7,877 nt of DNA. Source: Actinomycetota bacterium. Lineage in GTDB: Bacteria; Actinomycetota; Thermoleophilia; Gaiellales; Gaiellaceae. The notes under the pieces are model-generated. The model was not told the DNA's origin and did not search any database. It worked only from the letters and a program-made list of their open reading frames with translations. The DNA is taken from assembly GCA_005883365.1 (NCBI GenBank), contig VAXA01000145.1, forward strand, positions 1 through 7,877, read 5' to 3'. The position numbers and the translations under genes are program-made. Each line of letters begins with the position of its first letter. Positions within the stretch are counted from its first letter, which is position 1. This document shows positions 1-6,089 of the stretch, piece by piece.

Positions 1-24
1 CCGCAGACCAAGTGCTTTCAGCAC
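1..24 (-). CDS. Possible 5' end of a minus-strand gene cut by the window edge
   Basis: Reading the minus strand leftward, a GTG at 24-22 opens MLKALGLR and then leaves the window. It is preceded by a strong Shine-Dalgarno match, AGGAGG (minus strand of 29-34), with a 4-base gap, slightly short. Only eight codons are visible, so no product can be proposed. A competing reading is the hydrophobic tail of a plus-strand gene ending at TGA 51-53 (QVLSALILLAALLA), but its third positions are AT-richer than those of the neighbours and nothing else supports it. I prefer the minus-strand start because of the ribosome binding site. Confidence 0.3.
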
Positions 25-25
25 T
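11..25. repeat. Small perfect hairpin AGTGCT-TTC-AGCACT
   Basis: Six-base perfect inverted repeat with a three-base loop. It overlaps the start codon region of the possible minus-strand gene at the left edge, so if that gene is real the hairpin would lie at its initiation region. There is no T-rich tract beside it, so it does not look like an intrinsic terminator. It could be chance. Confidence 0.25.
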
Positions 26-151
26 GATCCTCCTCGCCGCGCTCCTTGCTTGACGAGCCGGGGCCGCCTTGCGAGAGTCGGCGTCTTCTGCCGCAGCCAC
101 GTCGTACTCGCCTCTCGAGGTGAGGACTCGGTGATGACGCGGCTCGTTCTC

Positions 152-189
152 GTGGTGAAAGTGCCTGCAAATCCTGTATCTCTCACCAC
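152..189. repeat. Inverted repeat GTGGTGA / TCACCAC in gene-poor stretch
   Basis: Arms at 152-158 and 183-189 are perfect 7-base complements separated by 24 bases. The surrounding 25-222 stretch has no convincing gene. The CACCAC arm and the preceding AAATCCTG give a superficial resemblance to a tRNA 3' end, but there is no T-stem pairing or anticodon arm. Function unknown and possibly chance. Confidence 0.2.
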
Positions 190-222
190 TCGATGGGCGT
201 GTAGAAGGCCCGGGATGGAGTC

Positions 223-441
223 TTAGTTCGCCGGTGAGCGGGTGAGGAGGGCGGTGTTGATGTCGCTGATGCCGGTCAGTGCGGCGTCGAGGTCGGGCGG
301 CGGCACCGCCTCCGGGTCGCGCAGGGCCAGGGCGACGACGGCCGTGTGGGTGGCGAGTCGCTGCACGATCTCGACCAGGGCGTCATGTCTCTCGGCGAGG
401 TCCCGAAGCTGGGCGTCAAGCTCTTTCTTCTTCGGCGCCAC
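223..441 (-). CDS. Small hypothetical protein, 72 aa, helical
   Basis: I do not recognise the family. The frame starts at GTG (441-439) and ends at TAA (225-223). The predicted protein begins MAPKKKELDAQLRDLAERHD. The first 40 residues are rich in Leu, Ala, Asp, Glu and Arg with heptad-like spacing, suggesting an amphipathic helix or short coiled coil. A proline break (PPPD around residues 47-50) precedes a second short helix. No signal peptide or membrane segment is seen. Third codon positions are almost all G or C, like the flanking genes, which argues for real coding; the plus-strand frames here are Arg/Ser-rich shadows. No Shine-Dalgarno precedes the GTG, which is the weak point. It is divergent from the flavin oxidoreductase operon, with about 90 bases between the starts. 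Confidence 0.5.
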   Translation of the reverse strand: MAPKKKELDAQLRDLAERHDALVEIVQRLATHTAVVALALRDPEAVPPPDLDAALTGISDINTALLTRSPAN

Positions 442-477
442 CGGGAGGAAGCATTACCACGGCAGGCTTGCTTGAAG

Positions 478-487
478 CGTCTAGACG
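478..487. promoter_or_regulatory. Perfect 10-base palindrome between divergent genes
   Basis: CGTCTAGACG is a perfect palindrome near the middle of the 442-531 spacer between the small minus-strand gene and the flavin oxidoreductase operon. A dimeric repressor operator is one reading, because the site could serve both directions. No convincing -35/-10 pair could be assigned: TTGCTT (468-473) and TTGAAG (472-477) lie just upstream, but no good -10 sits at the right distance. Palindromes of this length also arise by chance. Confidence 0.3.
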
Positions 488-502
488 GTAGGAGCGGAAT
501 AC

Positions 503-526
503 TTGAGCGCGCAAAGTTCGTTGTGA
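503..526 (+). promoter_or_regulatory. Possible seven-codon leader reading frame upstream of the oxidoreductase
   Basis: AGGAG at 490-494 is the best ribosome-binding match in the leader, but it is too far (37 bases) from ATG 532 to serve it. Eight bases after it is TTG 503, opening M-S-A-Q-S-S-L and stopping at TGA 524-526. That stop overlaps GTG 523 as GTGA, an alternative in-frame start of the oxidoreductase. This arrangement could couple translation into the main gene. With only seven codons it may be coincidental. Confidence 0.22.
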
Positions 527-531
527 GCGGT

Positions 532-1575
532 ATGGATCTCGGGCTTGTCACCTTTGCCGACATGCAGCCAGGCGTCACCGCCGAGGAGCGGATGCGCAAC
601 CTCCTGGAGGAGGCGCGACTCGCCGACGAGCTCGGCCTGAAGCTCTTCGCTGTCGGCGAGCATCATCGTCCCGACTATCTCGTCTCGTCCCCGGCGACGG
701 CGCTGGCCGCGATCGCCGCGGTGACGCAGCAGATCCGGCTCTCGAGCGCCGTGACCGTCCTTTCTTCGGACGATCCCGTCCGGGTCTTCCAGCAGTTCGC
801 CCACGTCGACCTGATCTCCGGCGGTCGAGCTGAGATCATGGCGGGACGCGGATCGTTCATCGAGTCTTTCCCGCTGTTCGGCTACGACCTGAGCGACTAC
901 GACGAACTCTTCGCCGAGAAGCTCGACCTGCTGCTCGCGATCCGGGACCGCGAGCGCGTCACCTGGCGCGGCAAGCACCGGAAGCAGCTCGACGACGCCG
1001 GCGTCTGGCCGCGGCCGGTGCAGGATCGGCTCCCCGTCTGGATCGCAGTCGGCGGCACCCCCGAGTCGGTAGTGAGGGCAGCTGCGCTCGGCCTGCCGCT
1101 GACGCTCGCGATCATCGGCGGCGAGACCGCACGCTTCAGGCCATTCGTGGACCTCTACCGGCACACGTGGGAGGAGACCGGCCAGACGGGTGAGCCGCGG
1201 ATCGCGATCAACACCCATGCCTTCGTCGCGCCCTCGCGCCTCGACGCCGACGCAGCCTTCGCCTCTTCGTACCTCGCCCTGCTGAACCGCATCGGCCGCG
1301 AGCGCGGCTGGCCACCTTCCGGGCGCACGGAGTACGAGGCTCTCGCCTCGCCCTCCGGACCGCTCGCGATCGGCTCGCCCGACGAAGTGGCCGCGAAGAT
1401 CGTCTCCTTCCGCGAAATGTTCCGGCCGGAGCGCTACCTCGCCCACATCAGCATCGGCGCCGTCTCCCACCGCGACGTCATGCGCGCGATCGAGCTCTTC
1501 GGGACAGAGGTCGCGCCGCTCGTCGAACGGGAGATCACGGCCGGCGGCATCGCAAGCGTGCGAATATCAGCGTGA
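532..1575 (+). CDS. LLM-class (luciferase-like) flavin-dependent oxidoreductase, Atu2307-type
   Basis: Predicted 347-residue cytosolic TIM-barrel protein of the bacterial-luciferase superfamily, which uses reduced flavin (FMN or F420) for monooxygenation or hydride transfer; the substrate is unknown. Diagnostic segments are GEHHRPDY (residues 42-49), the SSAVTVLSSDDPVRVFQQFA block (71-90), SGGRAEIMAGRGSF (96-109), FPLFGYDL (113-120) and PVWIAVGGTPESVVRAA (168-184). These match from memory the probable-oxidoreductase subfamily called Atu2307/LLM_2I7G. Length is normal. I chose ATG 532 because homology starts there (MDLGLVTFAD); GTG 523 (VSGMDLG) is a near alternative, and the open frame back to 346 overlaps the divergent gene. 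A possible mini-frame precedes it at 503-526. It is the first gene of the operon, with Dps following after 34 bases. Confidence 0.92.
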   Translation: MDLGLVTFADMQPGVTAEERMRNLLEEARLADELGLKLFAVGEHHRPDYLVSSPATALAAIAAVTQQIRLSSAVTVLSSDDPVRVFQQFAHVDLISGGRAEIMAGRGSFIESFPLFGYDLSDYDELFAEKLDLLLAIRDRERVTWRGKHRKQLDDAGVWPRPVQDRLPVWIAVGGTPESVVRAAALGLPLTLAIIGGETARFRPFVDLYRHTWEETGQTGEPRIAINTHAFVAPSRLDADAAFASSYLALLNRIGRERGWPPSGRTEYEALASPSGPLAIGSPDEVAAKIVSFREMFRPERYLAHISIGAVSHRDVMRAIELFGTEVAPLVEREITAGGIASVRISA

Positions 1576-1597
1576 CGTCGCGGTCCTGCACGGTCCC

Positions 1598-1605
1598 GAA
1601 GGAGG
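1598..1605 (+). promoter_or_regulatory. Strong ribosome binding site for dps
   Basis: GAAGGAGG ends four bases before ATG 1610. It is by far the best Shine-Dalgarno sequence in the operon and fixes the start of the Dps gene. It suggests Dps is translated more strongly than its neighbours, consistent with a protein needed as a dodecamer in large amounts. Confidence 0.8.
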
Positions 1606-1609
1606 ACAG

Positions 1610-2098
1610 ATGACAACGGTCCCGCGTGAGGCGCATCTGCCGGCGCTCGACGAACACCACCGCCATGAGGTCGGCCACGAGCTGCAGGCGACGCTCGTCG
1701 AGCTGGTCGACCTCTCCCTCATCGGCAAGCAGCTGCACTGGAACATCCACGGACGCCCGTTCAAGCCGTTGCACGAGCACCTGGACGAGCTCGTCGACTC
1801 CTGGCGCGCACTCTCGGACACGGTCGCGGAACGTGCGGTCGCGCTCGGCGTCGCCCCCGACGGGCGGGCCGGCGCAGTGGACGCAGGCTCCGGAATCGAC
1901 CCCGTTGACGCGGGAGCACTCGACACCGACGCCGCCACCCGCGAGCTCGTCGCGCGCCTCGCAGACGTGACGGAGCGAATCCGCAGCCGCATGGACCGGC
2001 TCGGCGAGCTCGACCTTGCGTCGCAGGACGTCCTCGTCGAGGTCGTCCGCGAGCTCGAGAAACAGCTCTGGATGCTGCGGGTCTCCCTCCCGGCTTGA
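1610..2098 (+). CDS. dps: Dps family ferritin-like DNA-protection protein
   Basis: Predicted 162 aa, typical Dps length. Dps proteins form hollow dodecamers that oxidise Fe(II), preferably with hydrogen peroxide, store ferric iron and often coat DNA in stationary phase. The ferroxidase signature is complete: QLHWNIHG (residues 41-48), then H55, D59, D70 and E74 in DTVAERAVALG (70-80). The spacings match E. coli Dps H51, H63, D67, D78 and E82. The C-terminal helix RELEKQLWMLRV (147-158) corresponds to the conserved RDLDKFLW stretch of Dps. The N-terminal tail is short with His/Arg/Glu and no Lys-rich extension, so DNA binding is uncertain. The gene sits 34 bases after the oxidoreductase stop, and its TGA overlaps the TTG start of the FtsH gene (TTGA). 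Confidence 0.93.
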   Translation: MTTVPREAHLPALDEHHRHEVGHELQATLVELVDLSLIGKQLHWNIHGRPFKPLHEHLDELVDSWRALSDTVAERAVALGVAPDGRAGAVDAGSGIDPVDAGALDTDAATRELVARLADVTERIRSRMDRLGELDLASQDVLVEVVRELEKQLWMLRVSLPA

Positions 2099-4107
2099 GC
2101 GACGACGACGCCACCAACAAGGCGGTTCCTCCGGCGAAGATGCCGCAGGACAAGGGCCGCTGGCGGGTGGCCCCGGCGCCGGACGGCCGCGGCATGCCCG
2201 ACGAGCACAAGCCGCGTCCACCGCACCGCTGGCGTGGCTTCTGGATCTTCCTCGGAGCGCTGCTGGCGATCAACTTCGTCTCGGTGCTGATGGCGCAGTC
2301 GTCCGGGCAGCCGCGGGTCAAGGTTCCGTTCAGCCCGTACTTCCTCCGCCAGGTCCAGGCCGGCACGGTCAAATCGATCTCGTCCAAGGGCGACACGATC
2401 AGCGGGACGTTCACCCGCCAGCTCGTCTACCCACCGGGGAGCAAGACCGCAAAGGCGACCACGCTCTTCTCGACCGAGGTGCCGACGTTCTGGGACAACG
2501 CCGCGCTCACGGCGGAACTGCGGGCGAAGGGCGTCCAGGTGAACGCCCAGAACCCGAGCTCCGGGTCGTCGCTGCTCGGCGAGCTCCTGCTCGGGTTCGG
2601 GCCGACGCTGCTCTTCATCGGCCTGTTCTATTTCCTCGCGCGCCGCGCTCAGTCGGGTGCCGGCGGGCTCGGCGGGCTCGGCAACTTCGGCCGCTCGCGG
2701 GCGCGCCGTGTGGATCCGACGAAGATCCAGGTGACGTTCGACGACGTGGCCGGCATCGACGAGGCGAAGGCCGAGCTGGCGGAGATCGTCGACTTCCTGA
2801 AGACGCCGGACCGGTACGTGCGTCTCGGGGCGCGGATCCCGCACGGCGTCCTCTTGTACGGGGCACCCGGAACGGGCAAGACGCTCGTCGCACGCGCCGT
2901 GGCGGGCGAGGCCCAGGCCGCGTTCTTCTCGATCGCAGCTTCCGAGTTCATCGAGGCGATCGTCGGCGTCGGCGCGTCACGGGTGCGCGACCTGTTCGCC
3001 AAGGCCAAAGAAGCCGCGCCGTCGATCATCTTCATCGACGAGCTCGACGCAGTCGGCCGCTCTCGCCAGGGGTCGGCCGGCATCACCGGCGCCAACGACG
3101 AGCGCGAGCAGACGCTGGACCAGATCCTCACCGAGATGGACGGCTTCGAGTCGACGCAGGCGGTGGTCGTCATCGGCGCGACCAACCGGCCTGAGATCCT
3201 CGATCCCGCGCTCCTGCGCCCGGGGCGATTCGATCGCCGCGTCGCCGTGCAGCCGCCGGACAAGACGGGCCGCCGGAAGATCCTCGAGGTGCACACCCGC
3301 GGGATACCGCTCGGCGACGACGTGGATCTCGAGGCGCTCGCGGCGACGACGCCCGGGATGGTCGGCGCCGACCTCGCCAACCTGGCCAATGAGGCGGCGC
3401 TGCTCGCCGCACGCCGTGACCACGACCGGGTTCGCATGGCCGACTTCACCGACTCGCTGGAGAAGATCCTCCTCGGCACTCCGCGGGGAATCCTGCTCAG
3501 CCCCGCGGATCGCGAGCGGACCGCCTACCACGAGTCCGGGCACGCGCTGGTCGGCATGCTGTCCGCCGAAGCGGACCCAGTGCGCAAGGTGTCGATCATC
3601 CCCCGGGGACAGGCGCTCGGGGTCACGCTCTCGACGCCGGACGCCGACCGAGTCTCCTACTCGCGCGAGGAGCTCGAGGCCAAGATCAGAGTCTCCCTCG
3701 GCGGCCGCGTCGCCGAAGAGGTCGTCTACGGGAAGATCACGACCGGAGCAGAGTCCGACCTCGAGCAGCTCACCGAGATCGCACGCCAGATGGTCGGGCG
3801 ATGGGGCATGAGCGACAAGATCGGCCCTAGGACACTCCTCCCACGCGACGGGCAAGGACCGCTGCTCACCGGCGCAGGCGAGGCGTCGCCGCAAACCCAG
3901 TGGCTGATCGACGAGGAAGTGCACCGCATCGTCGAAGACGCGCACGCGGAAGTCACGCAGCTCCTGACGGAGCACCGCGAGCAACTCGACAGCCTCGCCG
4001 ACGCGCTTCTCGAGGCCGAGACGCTCGACGCGCCTGAGGCGTACGCCGCGGCGGACGTCCCGATGCGAACGGCCGAGCTGGAAGCGACCGTCTCAGCGGC
4101 ACAATGA
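2095..4107 (+). CDS. ftsH: FtsH-type membrane-anchored AAA+ zinc metalloprotease (divergent paralogue)
   Basis: Predicted 670 aa. FtsH is a membrane hexamer that unfolds and degrades membrane and short-lived cytosolic proteins. Order: cytosolic leader (1-45), TM1 (about 46-66), extracytoplasmic domain (67-160), TM2 (about 161-182), then the AAA+ module. This has Walker A GAPGTGKT (256-263), Walker B IIFIDELDAVG (311-321) and the SRH with arginine fingers R375 and R378. The peptidase has HESGH (479-483) with D555 as likely third zinc ligand, and the tail is helical. Oddities: the pore loop reads EAIVGVG, so the usual Phe (E. coli F228) is I289; Walker A has GAP for the usual GPP; PGFSGADL is PGMVGADL. 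Catalytic residues are intact, so it should be active. TTG 2095 overlaps the dps stop and lacks a Shine-Dalgarno sequence; ATG 2140 is an alternative start that keeps all domains. Confidence 0.95.
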   Translation: MSDDDATNKAVPPAKMPQDKGRWRVAPAPDGRGMPDEHKPRPPHRWRGFWIFLGALLAINFVSVLMAQSSGQPRVKVPFSPYFLRQVQAGTVKSISSKGDTISGTFTRQLVYPPGSKTAKATTLFSTEVPTFWDNAALTAELRAKGVQVNAQNPSSGSSLLGELLLGFGPTLLFIGLFYFLARRAQSGAGGLGGLGNFGRSRARRVDPTKIQVTFDDVAGIDEAKAELAEIVDFLKTPDRYVRLGARIPHGVLLYGAPGTGKTLVARAVAGEAQAAFFSIAASEFIEAIVGVGASRVRDLFAKAKEAAPSIIFIDELDAVGRSRQGSAGITGANDEREQTLDQILTEMDGFESTQAVVVIGATNRPEILDPALLRPGRFDRRVAVQPPDKTGRRKILEVHTRGIPLGDDVDLEALAATTPGMVGADLANLANEAALLAARRDHDRVRMADFTDSLEKILLGTPRGILLSPADRERTAYHESGHALVGMLSAEADPVRKVSIIPRGQALGVTLSTPDADRVSYSREELEAKIRVSLGGRVAEEVVYGKITTGAESDLEQLTEIARQMVGRWGMSDKIGPRTLLPRDGQGPLLTGAGEASPQTQWLIDEEVHRIVEDAHAEVTQLLTEHREQLDSLADALLEAETLDAPEAYAAADVPMRTAELEATVSAAQ

Positions 4108-4111
4108 ACCG

Positions 4112-4621
4112 ATGGTCGAGCCCCTCGACGAGCTCGTCGATCACGTACGCGGGAAGGCCGGCAGCCCGGTCATCCTCGAGTACGGCGACTACGAGTGCCC
4201 GTACTCGCGCCAGGCGTTCCGCGCGATCGAGCGGGTCGAGCGGGAGCTCTCGGGCGCAGTCCGGCTCGCCTTCCGCCACTTCCCGCTGACGCAGATACAC
4301 CCACACGCCTCGGCGGCTGCCGCGGCGGCCGAAGCGGCGGCGCGGCAAGGCCGGTTCTGGGAGATGCACACGATGCTGTTCCACCGGCAGAAGGCGCTCG
4401 AAGACGACGACCTGCGCGCGTACGCGAGGGAGGTCGCTCTTGACGTCCCGCGCTTCGATCACGATCGTGCGAAAGGCGGTGTCGCGGCCCGGATCGCTCG
4501 CGACGTCGCAAGCGGCGACGCCACGGGTGTCGTTCGCGGCACGCCGACGCTGTTCATCGACGGCGTCCTCTACGAGGGAGGCTACGAACCGGCGGGGTTC
4601 ATCGAGGCGCTGGCGAGATGA
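4112..4621 (+). CDS. DsbA-family thioredoxin-fold protein with a monothiol CPYS site
   Basis: Predicted 169 aa. The fold is shown by VILEYGDYECPYSRQAF (residues 20-36), FRHFPLTQIHPHA (54-66), the inserted helical region FWEMHTMLFHRQKALEDDDLR (82-102) and the cis-proline loop GTPTLFIDG (143-151). This pattern matches DsbA-like domains, including those fused to NhaA antiporters. There is no signal peptide or membrane segment, so it should be cytosolic. The active site is CPYS: C29 is the only cysteine in the protein and S32 replaces the usual second cysteine, so it cannot form the internal CXXC disulfide. A monothiol mechanism, such as mixed disulfides with a low-molecular-weight thiol or a peroxidatic cysteine, is an inference. 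ATG 4112 lies four bases after the FtsH stop without a clear Shine-Dalgarno sequence, suggesting translational coupling. Confidence 0.88.
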   Translation: MVEPLDELVDHVRGKAGSPVILEYGDYECPYSRQAFRAIERVERELSGAVRLAFRHFPLTQIHPHASAAAAAAEAAARQGRFWEMHTMLFHRQKALEDDDLRAYAREVALDVPRFDHDRAKGGVAARIARDVASGDATGVVRGTPTLFIDGVLYEGGYEPAGFIEALAR

Positions 4622-5586
4622 CGCTGCCGGAGTTGCCTGAGCTGCACCTTGCGGACTGGCGGCCGACCAAGGACACGTTGCACCTGTACTGCCAGATCGT
4701 CGGCAAGGTCCGGCTCGCGACTGCGCCGCCGCGCAACCACTGGTGGAATGCCCCGCTCTACGTCGACGTGCGCGGCCTCACGACCCGGCGGCTGCATCAC
4801 AACGGCACGACCTTTCAGATCGACTTCGACTTCGTCGACCACTCGCTGCTCGTTCGCACCCATGACGGCCGTGTCCGCTCGTTCGACCTCGCCGAGGGCG
4901 TCCCGGTTGCCGACTTCGACGGCCGTCTTCATGCGGCACTGAGCGAGCTCGGAGTGGACGTCGAGATCAAGGAGCACCCGTTCGGAGTGCCGATGACGAC
5001 GCCGTTCCCGGAGGACCGGGAGCACGCCGCCTGGGATCGCGCGGCGATCGAGAGCTATGGTCGCATCCTTGACTGGACCGACGGCGTGTTCGAGGAGTTC
5101 AGCGGCTGGTTCAGCGGCAAGACCAGTCCCGTCCATCTCTTCTGGCACAGCCTCGACCTCGCCGTCACCCGCTTCTCCGGCCGCCCGGCCCCGCCGATCG
5201 CCGCCGACGCCGTCACCCAGGAGGCGTATTCGCAAGAGCTCATCTCCTTCGGCTTCTGGGCAGGCGACGACAACAGCCCCGACGCCGCCTACTACTCCTA
5301 CACGAGCCCGGAGCCGGACGGGCTACGCGACCAGCCGCTCCCCGTCGGCGAGTGGATCGCCTTCGGCAGCGGATCGCTCGCCCTCCTTCCCTACGACGCG
5401 GTTCGCACCGCCCGCGACCCACGCGGGTCGCTGCTCGCGTTCCTCCAAGGAGCCTACGAGACGGGTGCCCGGCTCGCCGGCTGGGACGCGAGCACCTTCG
5501 AATCGAAGTGGTGTCCTACGCCGAGCCAGCTGCACGAGCTTCAGACGAACGCCGCCGACGACTTCGGCCGGCCCGTGGTCGCCTGA
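4618..5586 (+). CDS. DUF5996 family protein
   Basis: Predicted 322 aa, a protein of unknown function that I recognise as DUF5996. Conserved-looking segments in order are LHLYCQIVGKVRLA (residues 21-34), NHWWNAPLYVDVRGLTT (40-56), FQIDFDFVDHSLLVRT (66-81), GKTSPVHLFWHSLDLAVTRF (167-186), EAYSQELISFGFWAGD (202-217) and LLPYDAVR (256-263), then a helix ending GARLAGWD (283-290). No signal peptide or transmembrane segment is visible. The many aromatic and His residues suggest an enzyme or ligand-binding pocket, but no known catalytic motif can be named. ATG 4618 overlaps the upstream TGA as ATGA, making it the last gene of the operon. Its stop lies three bases from the stop of the convergent small frame at 5590. 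Confidence 0.88.
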   Translation: MTLPELPELHLADWRPTKDTLHLYCQIVGKVRLATAPPRNHWWNAPLYVDVRGLTTRRLHHNGTTFQIDFDFVDHSLLVRTHDGRVRSFDLAEGVPVADFDGRLHAALSELGVDVEIKEHPFGVPMTTPFPEDREHAAWDRAAIESYGRILDWTDGVFEEFSGWFSGKTSPVHLFWHSLDLAVTRFSGRPAPPIAADAVTQEAYSQELISFGFWAGDDNSPDAAYYSYTSPEPDGLRDQPLPVGEWIAFGSGSLALLPYDAVRTARDPRGSLLAFLQGAYETGARLAGWDASTFESKWCPTPSQLHELQTNAADDFGRPVVA

Positions 5587-5589
5587 CGC

Positions 5590-5790
5590 CTATCGTCCCG
5601 CTGCCGCGAGCAGCATGTCGACGATGCAATCGGGAGCAAGTCGAGGCCGCCCAGCTCGGGGTTGAACTCGTGCACGAGCGGCTCGAGTGCCTTCCGGTCG
5701 AAGAGCGGAGCCTCGGCACGAGCGGCAAGACCCGCCGCGACCTCCAAACCGGGTGACCCAGGCTGCGCCGAGATCGTCCAGACAGATCAT
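5590..5790 (-). CDS. Small unknown protein, 66 codons, with likely compensating frameshifts
   Basis: After the DUF2630 stop, ATG at 5790-5788 is preceded by GGAG (minus strand of 5798-5801) with a 7-base gap. The frame runs to TAG at 5592-5590. Its first 14 residues (MICLDDLGAAWVTR) and last 14 (PDCIVDMLLAAAGR) look like normal protein, but the middle is Arg/Gly/Ser-rich as in an out-of-frame GC-rich read. The adjacent minus frame across 5747-5635 reads LEVAAGLAARAEAPLFDRKA and then EPLVHEFNPELGGLDLL, with ordinary composition and GC-rich third positions. One surplus T (minus strand of AAA 5746-5748) and one missing C (minus strand of GGG 5632-5634) would join the three parts into about 66 residues. 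The family is not recognised. Either indel errors or real decay would explain this. It is a likely second gene of a DUF2630 operon. Confidence 0.45.
   Translation of the reverse strand: MICLDDLGAAWVTRFGGRGGSCRSCRGSALRPEGTRAARARVQPRAGRPRLAPDCIVDMLLAAAGR
5592..5625. terminator. Weak hairpin at the convergent gene ends
   Basis: ATCGTC (5592-5597) pairs with GACGAT (5620-5625), and inside it GCTGC (5600-5604) pairs with GCAGC (5610-5614) around a CGCGA loop. It starts six bases after the DUF5996 stop and lies within the last codons of the opposing small gene. The position suits a bidirectional stop signal between convergent operons, but there is no T-tract on either side and the stem is interrupted. 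This is a candidate only. Confidence 0.25.
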
Positions 5791-5821
5791 GTCGAAGCTC
5801 CGATGTCGAGCGTGTTTCGGC

Positions 5822-6064
5822 TCACTGCTCGTAGCGCTCGACGACCTGGGGAGATCTGAGCTCGGCTCCCTCGGGGTTCTGGCCGGCGTCGCGGCGCGCG
5901 CGCCGCTGCCGCAGGAGATCCCAGCACTGGTCGAGCGATACGCGCAACTCCTCCAGCCGCAGCCGGTCGGCGTCGGTTGCCTCGCCCGCCGCCTCTCGCT
6001 GCCAGAGCTGATGTTCCTCGTCGACCATCCGGTCGATCGCACCGTGAATCTGTGGGTCTTCCAC
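5822..6064 (-). CDS. DUF2630 family protein
   Basis: Predicted 80 aa from GTG at 6064-6062. Recognisable features are VEDPQIHGAIDRMVDEEHQLW (residues 1-21), EAAGEATDADRLRLEELRVS (24-43), LDQCWDLLRQRRARRDAG (44-61) and the ending SPQVVERYEQ (71-80). This is the classic layout of DUF2630, a short, charged, helical-hairpin cytosolic family found mainly in actinobacteria; its biochemical role is unknown. The GTG start is chosen because AGGAGG (minus strand of 6070-6075) lies five bases before it and homology begins there. A longer frame from GTG 6097 would add 11 residues and bury this ribosome binding site. The gene is followed after 31 bases by the small 5590-5790 frame, probably in the same transcript. 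Confidence 0.87.
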   Translation of the reverse strand: MEDPQIHGAIDRMVDEEHQLWQREAAGEATDADRLRLEELRVSLDQCWDLLRQRRARRDAGQNPEGAELRSPQVVERYEQ

Positions 6065-6069
6065 GAGCG

Positions 6070-6075
6070 CCTCCT
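6070..6075 (-). promoter_or_regulatory. Ribosome binding site that fixes the DUF2630 start
   Basis: AGGAGG on the minus strand, with a 5-base spacer to GTG 6064-6062. It decides between this start and the upstream in-frame GTG at 6097, which has no comparable signal. Confidence 0.75.
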
Positions 6076-6089
6076 CGCCTCGGGCTTGT

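Noticed and set aside
3..53. C-terminal tail of a plus-strand gene (QVLSALILLAALLA)
   Set aside because: Only 16 codons visible with lower GC at third positions; competes with a minus-strand start that has AGGAGG.
150..190. tRNA-like 3' end (AAATCCTG...CACCA)
   Set aside because: The would-be T-arm does not pair, no acceptor 5' strand or anticodon arm is found upstream.
134..226. Plus-strand 30-codon frame MTRLVLVVKVPANP
   Set aside because: Very short, weak GAGG at eight bases, no homology and it runs into the end of the minus-strand gene at 223.
346..531. N-terminal extension of the flavin oxidoreductase back to ATG 346
   Set aside because: Adds 62 residues with no LLM-family resemblance and overlaps the divergent gene; family homology starts at ATG 532.
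481..1470. 329-codon minus-strand open frame opposite the flavin oxidoreductase
   Set aside because: Arg/Glu/Gly-rich antisense shadow of a clearly recognisable gene with no family resemblance.
1567..2844. 425-codon minus-strand open frame across Dps and FtsH
   Set aside because: Lies antisense to two well-recognised genes and has Arg/Ser-rich composition typical of shadow frames in GC-rich DNA.
2016..3194. 392-codon plus-strand frame overlapping FtsH
   Set aside because: Out-of-frame read of FtsH, Arg/Gly-rich, no domains; the 2095-4107 frame carries all FtsH motifs.
2977..3984. 335-codon minus-strand frame inside FtsH
   Set aside because: Antisense shadow of the protease domain with no recognisable motif.
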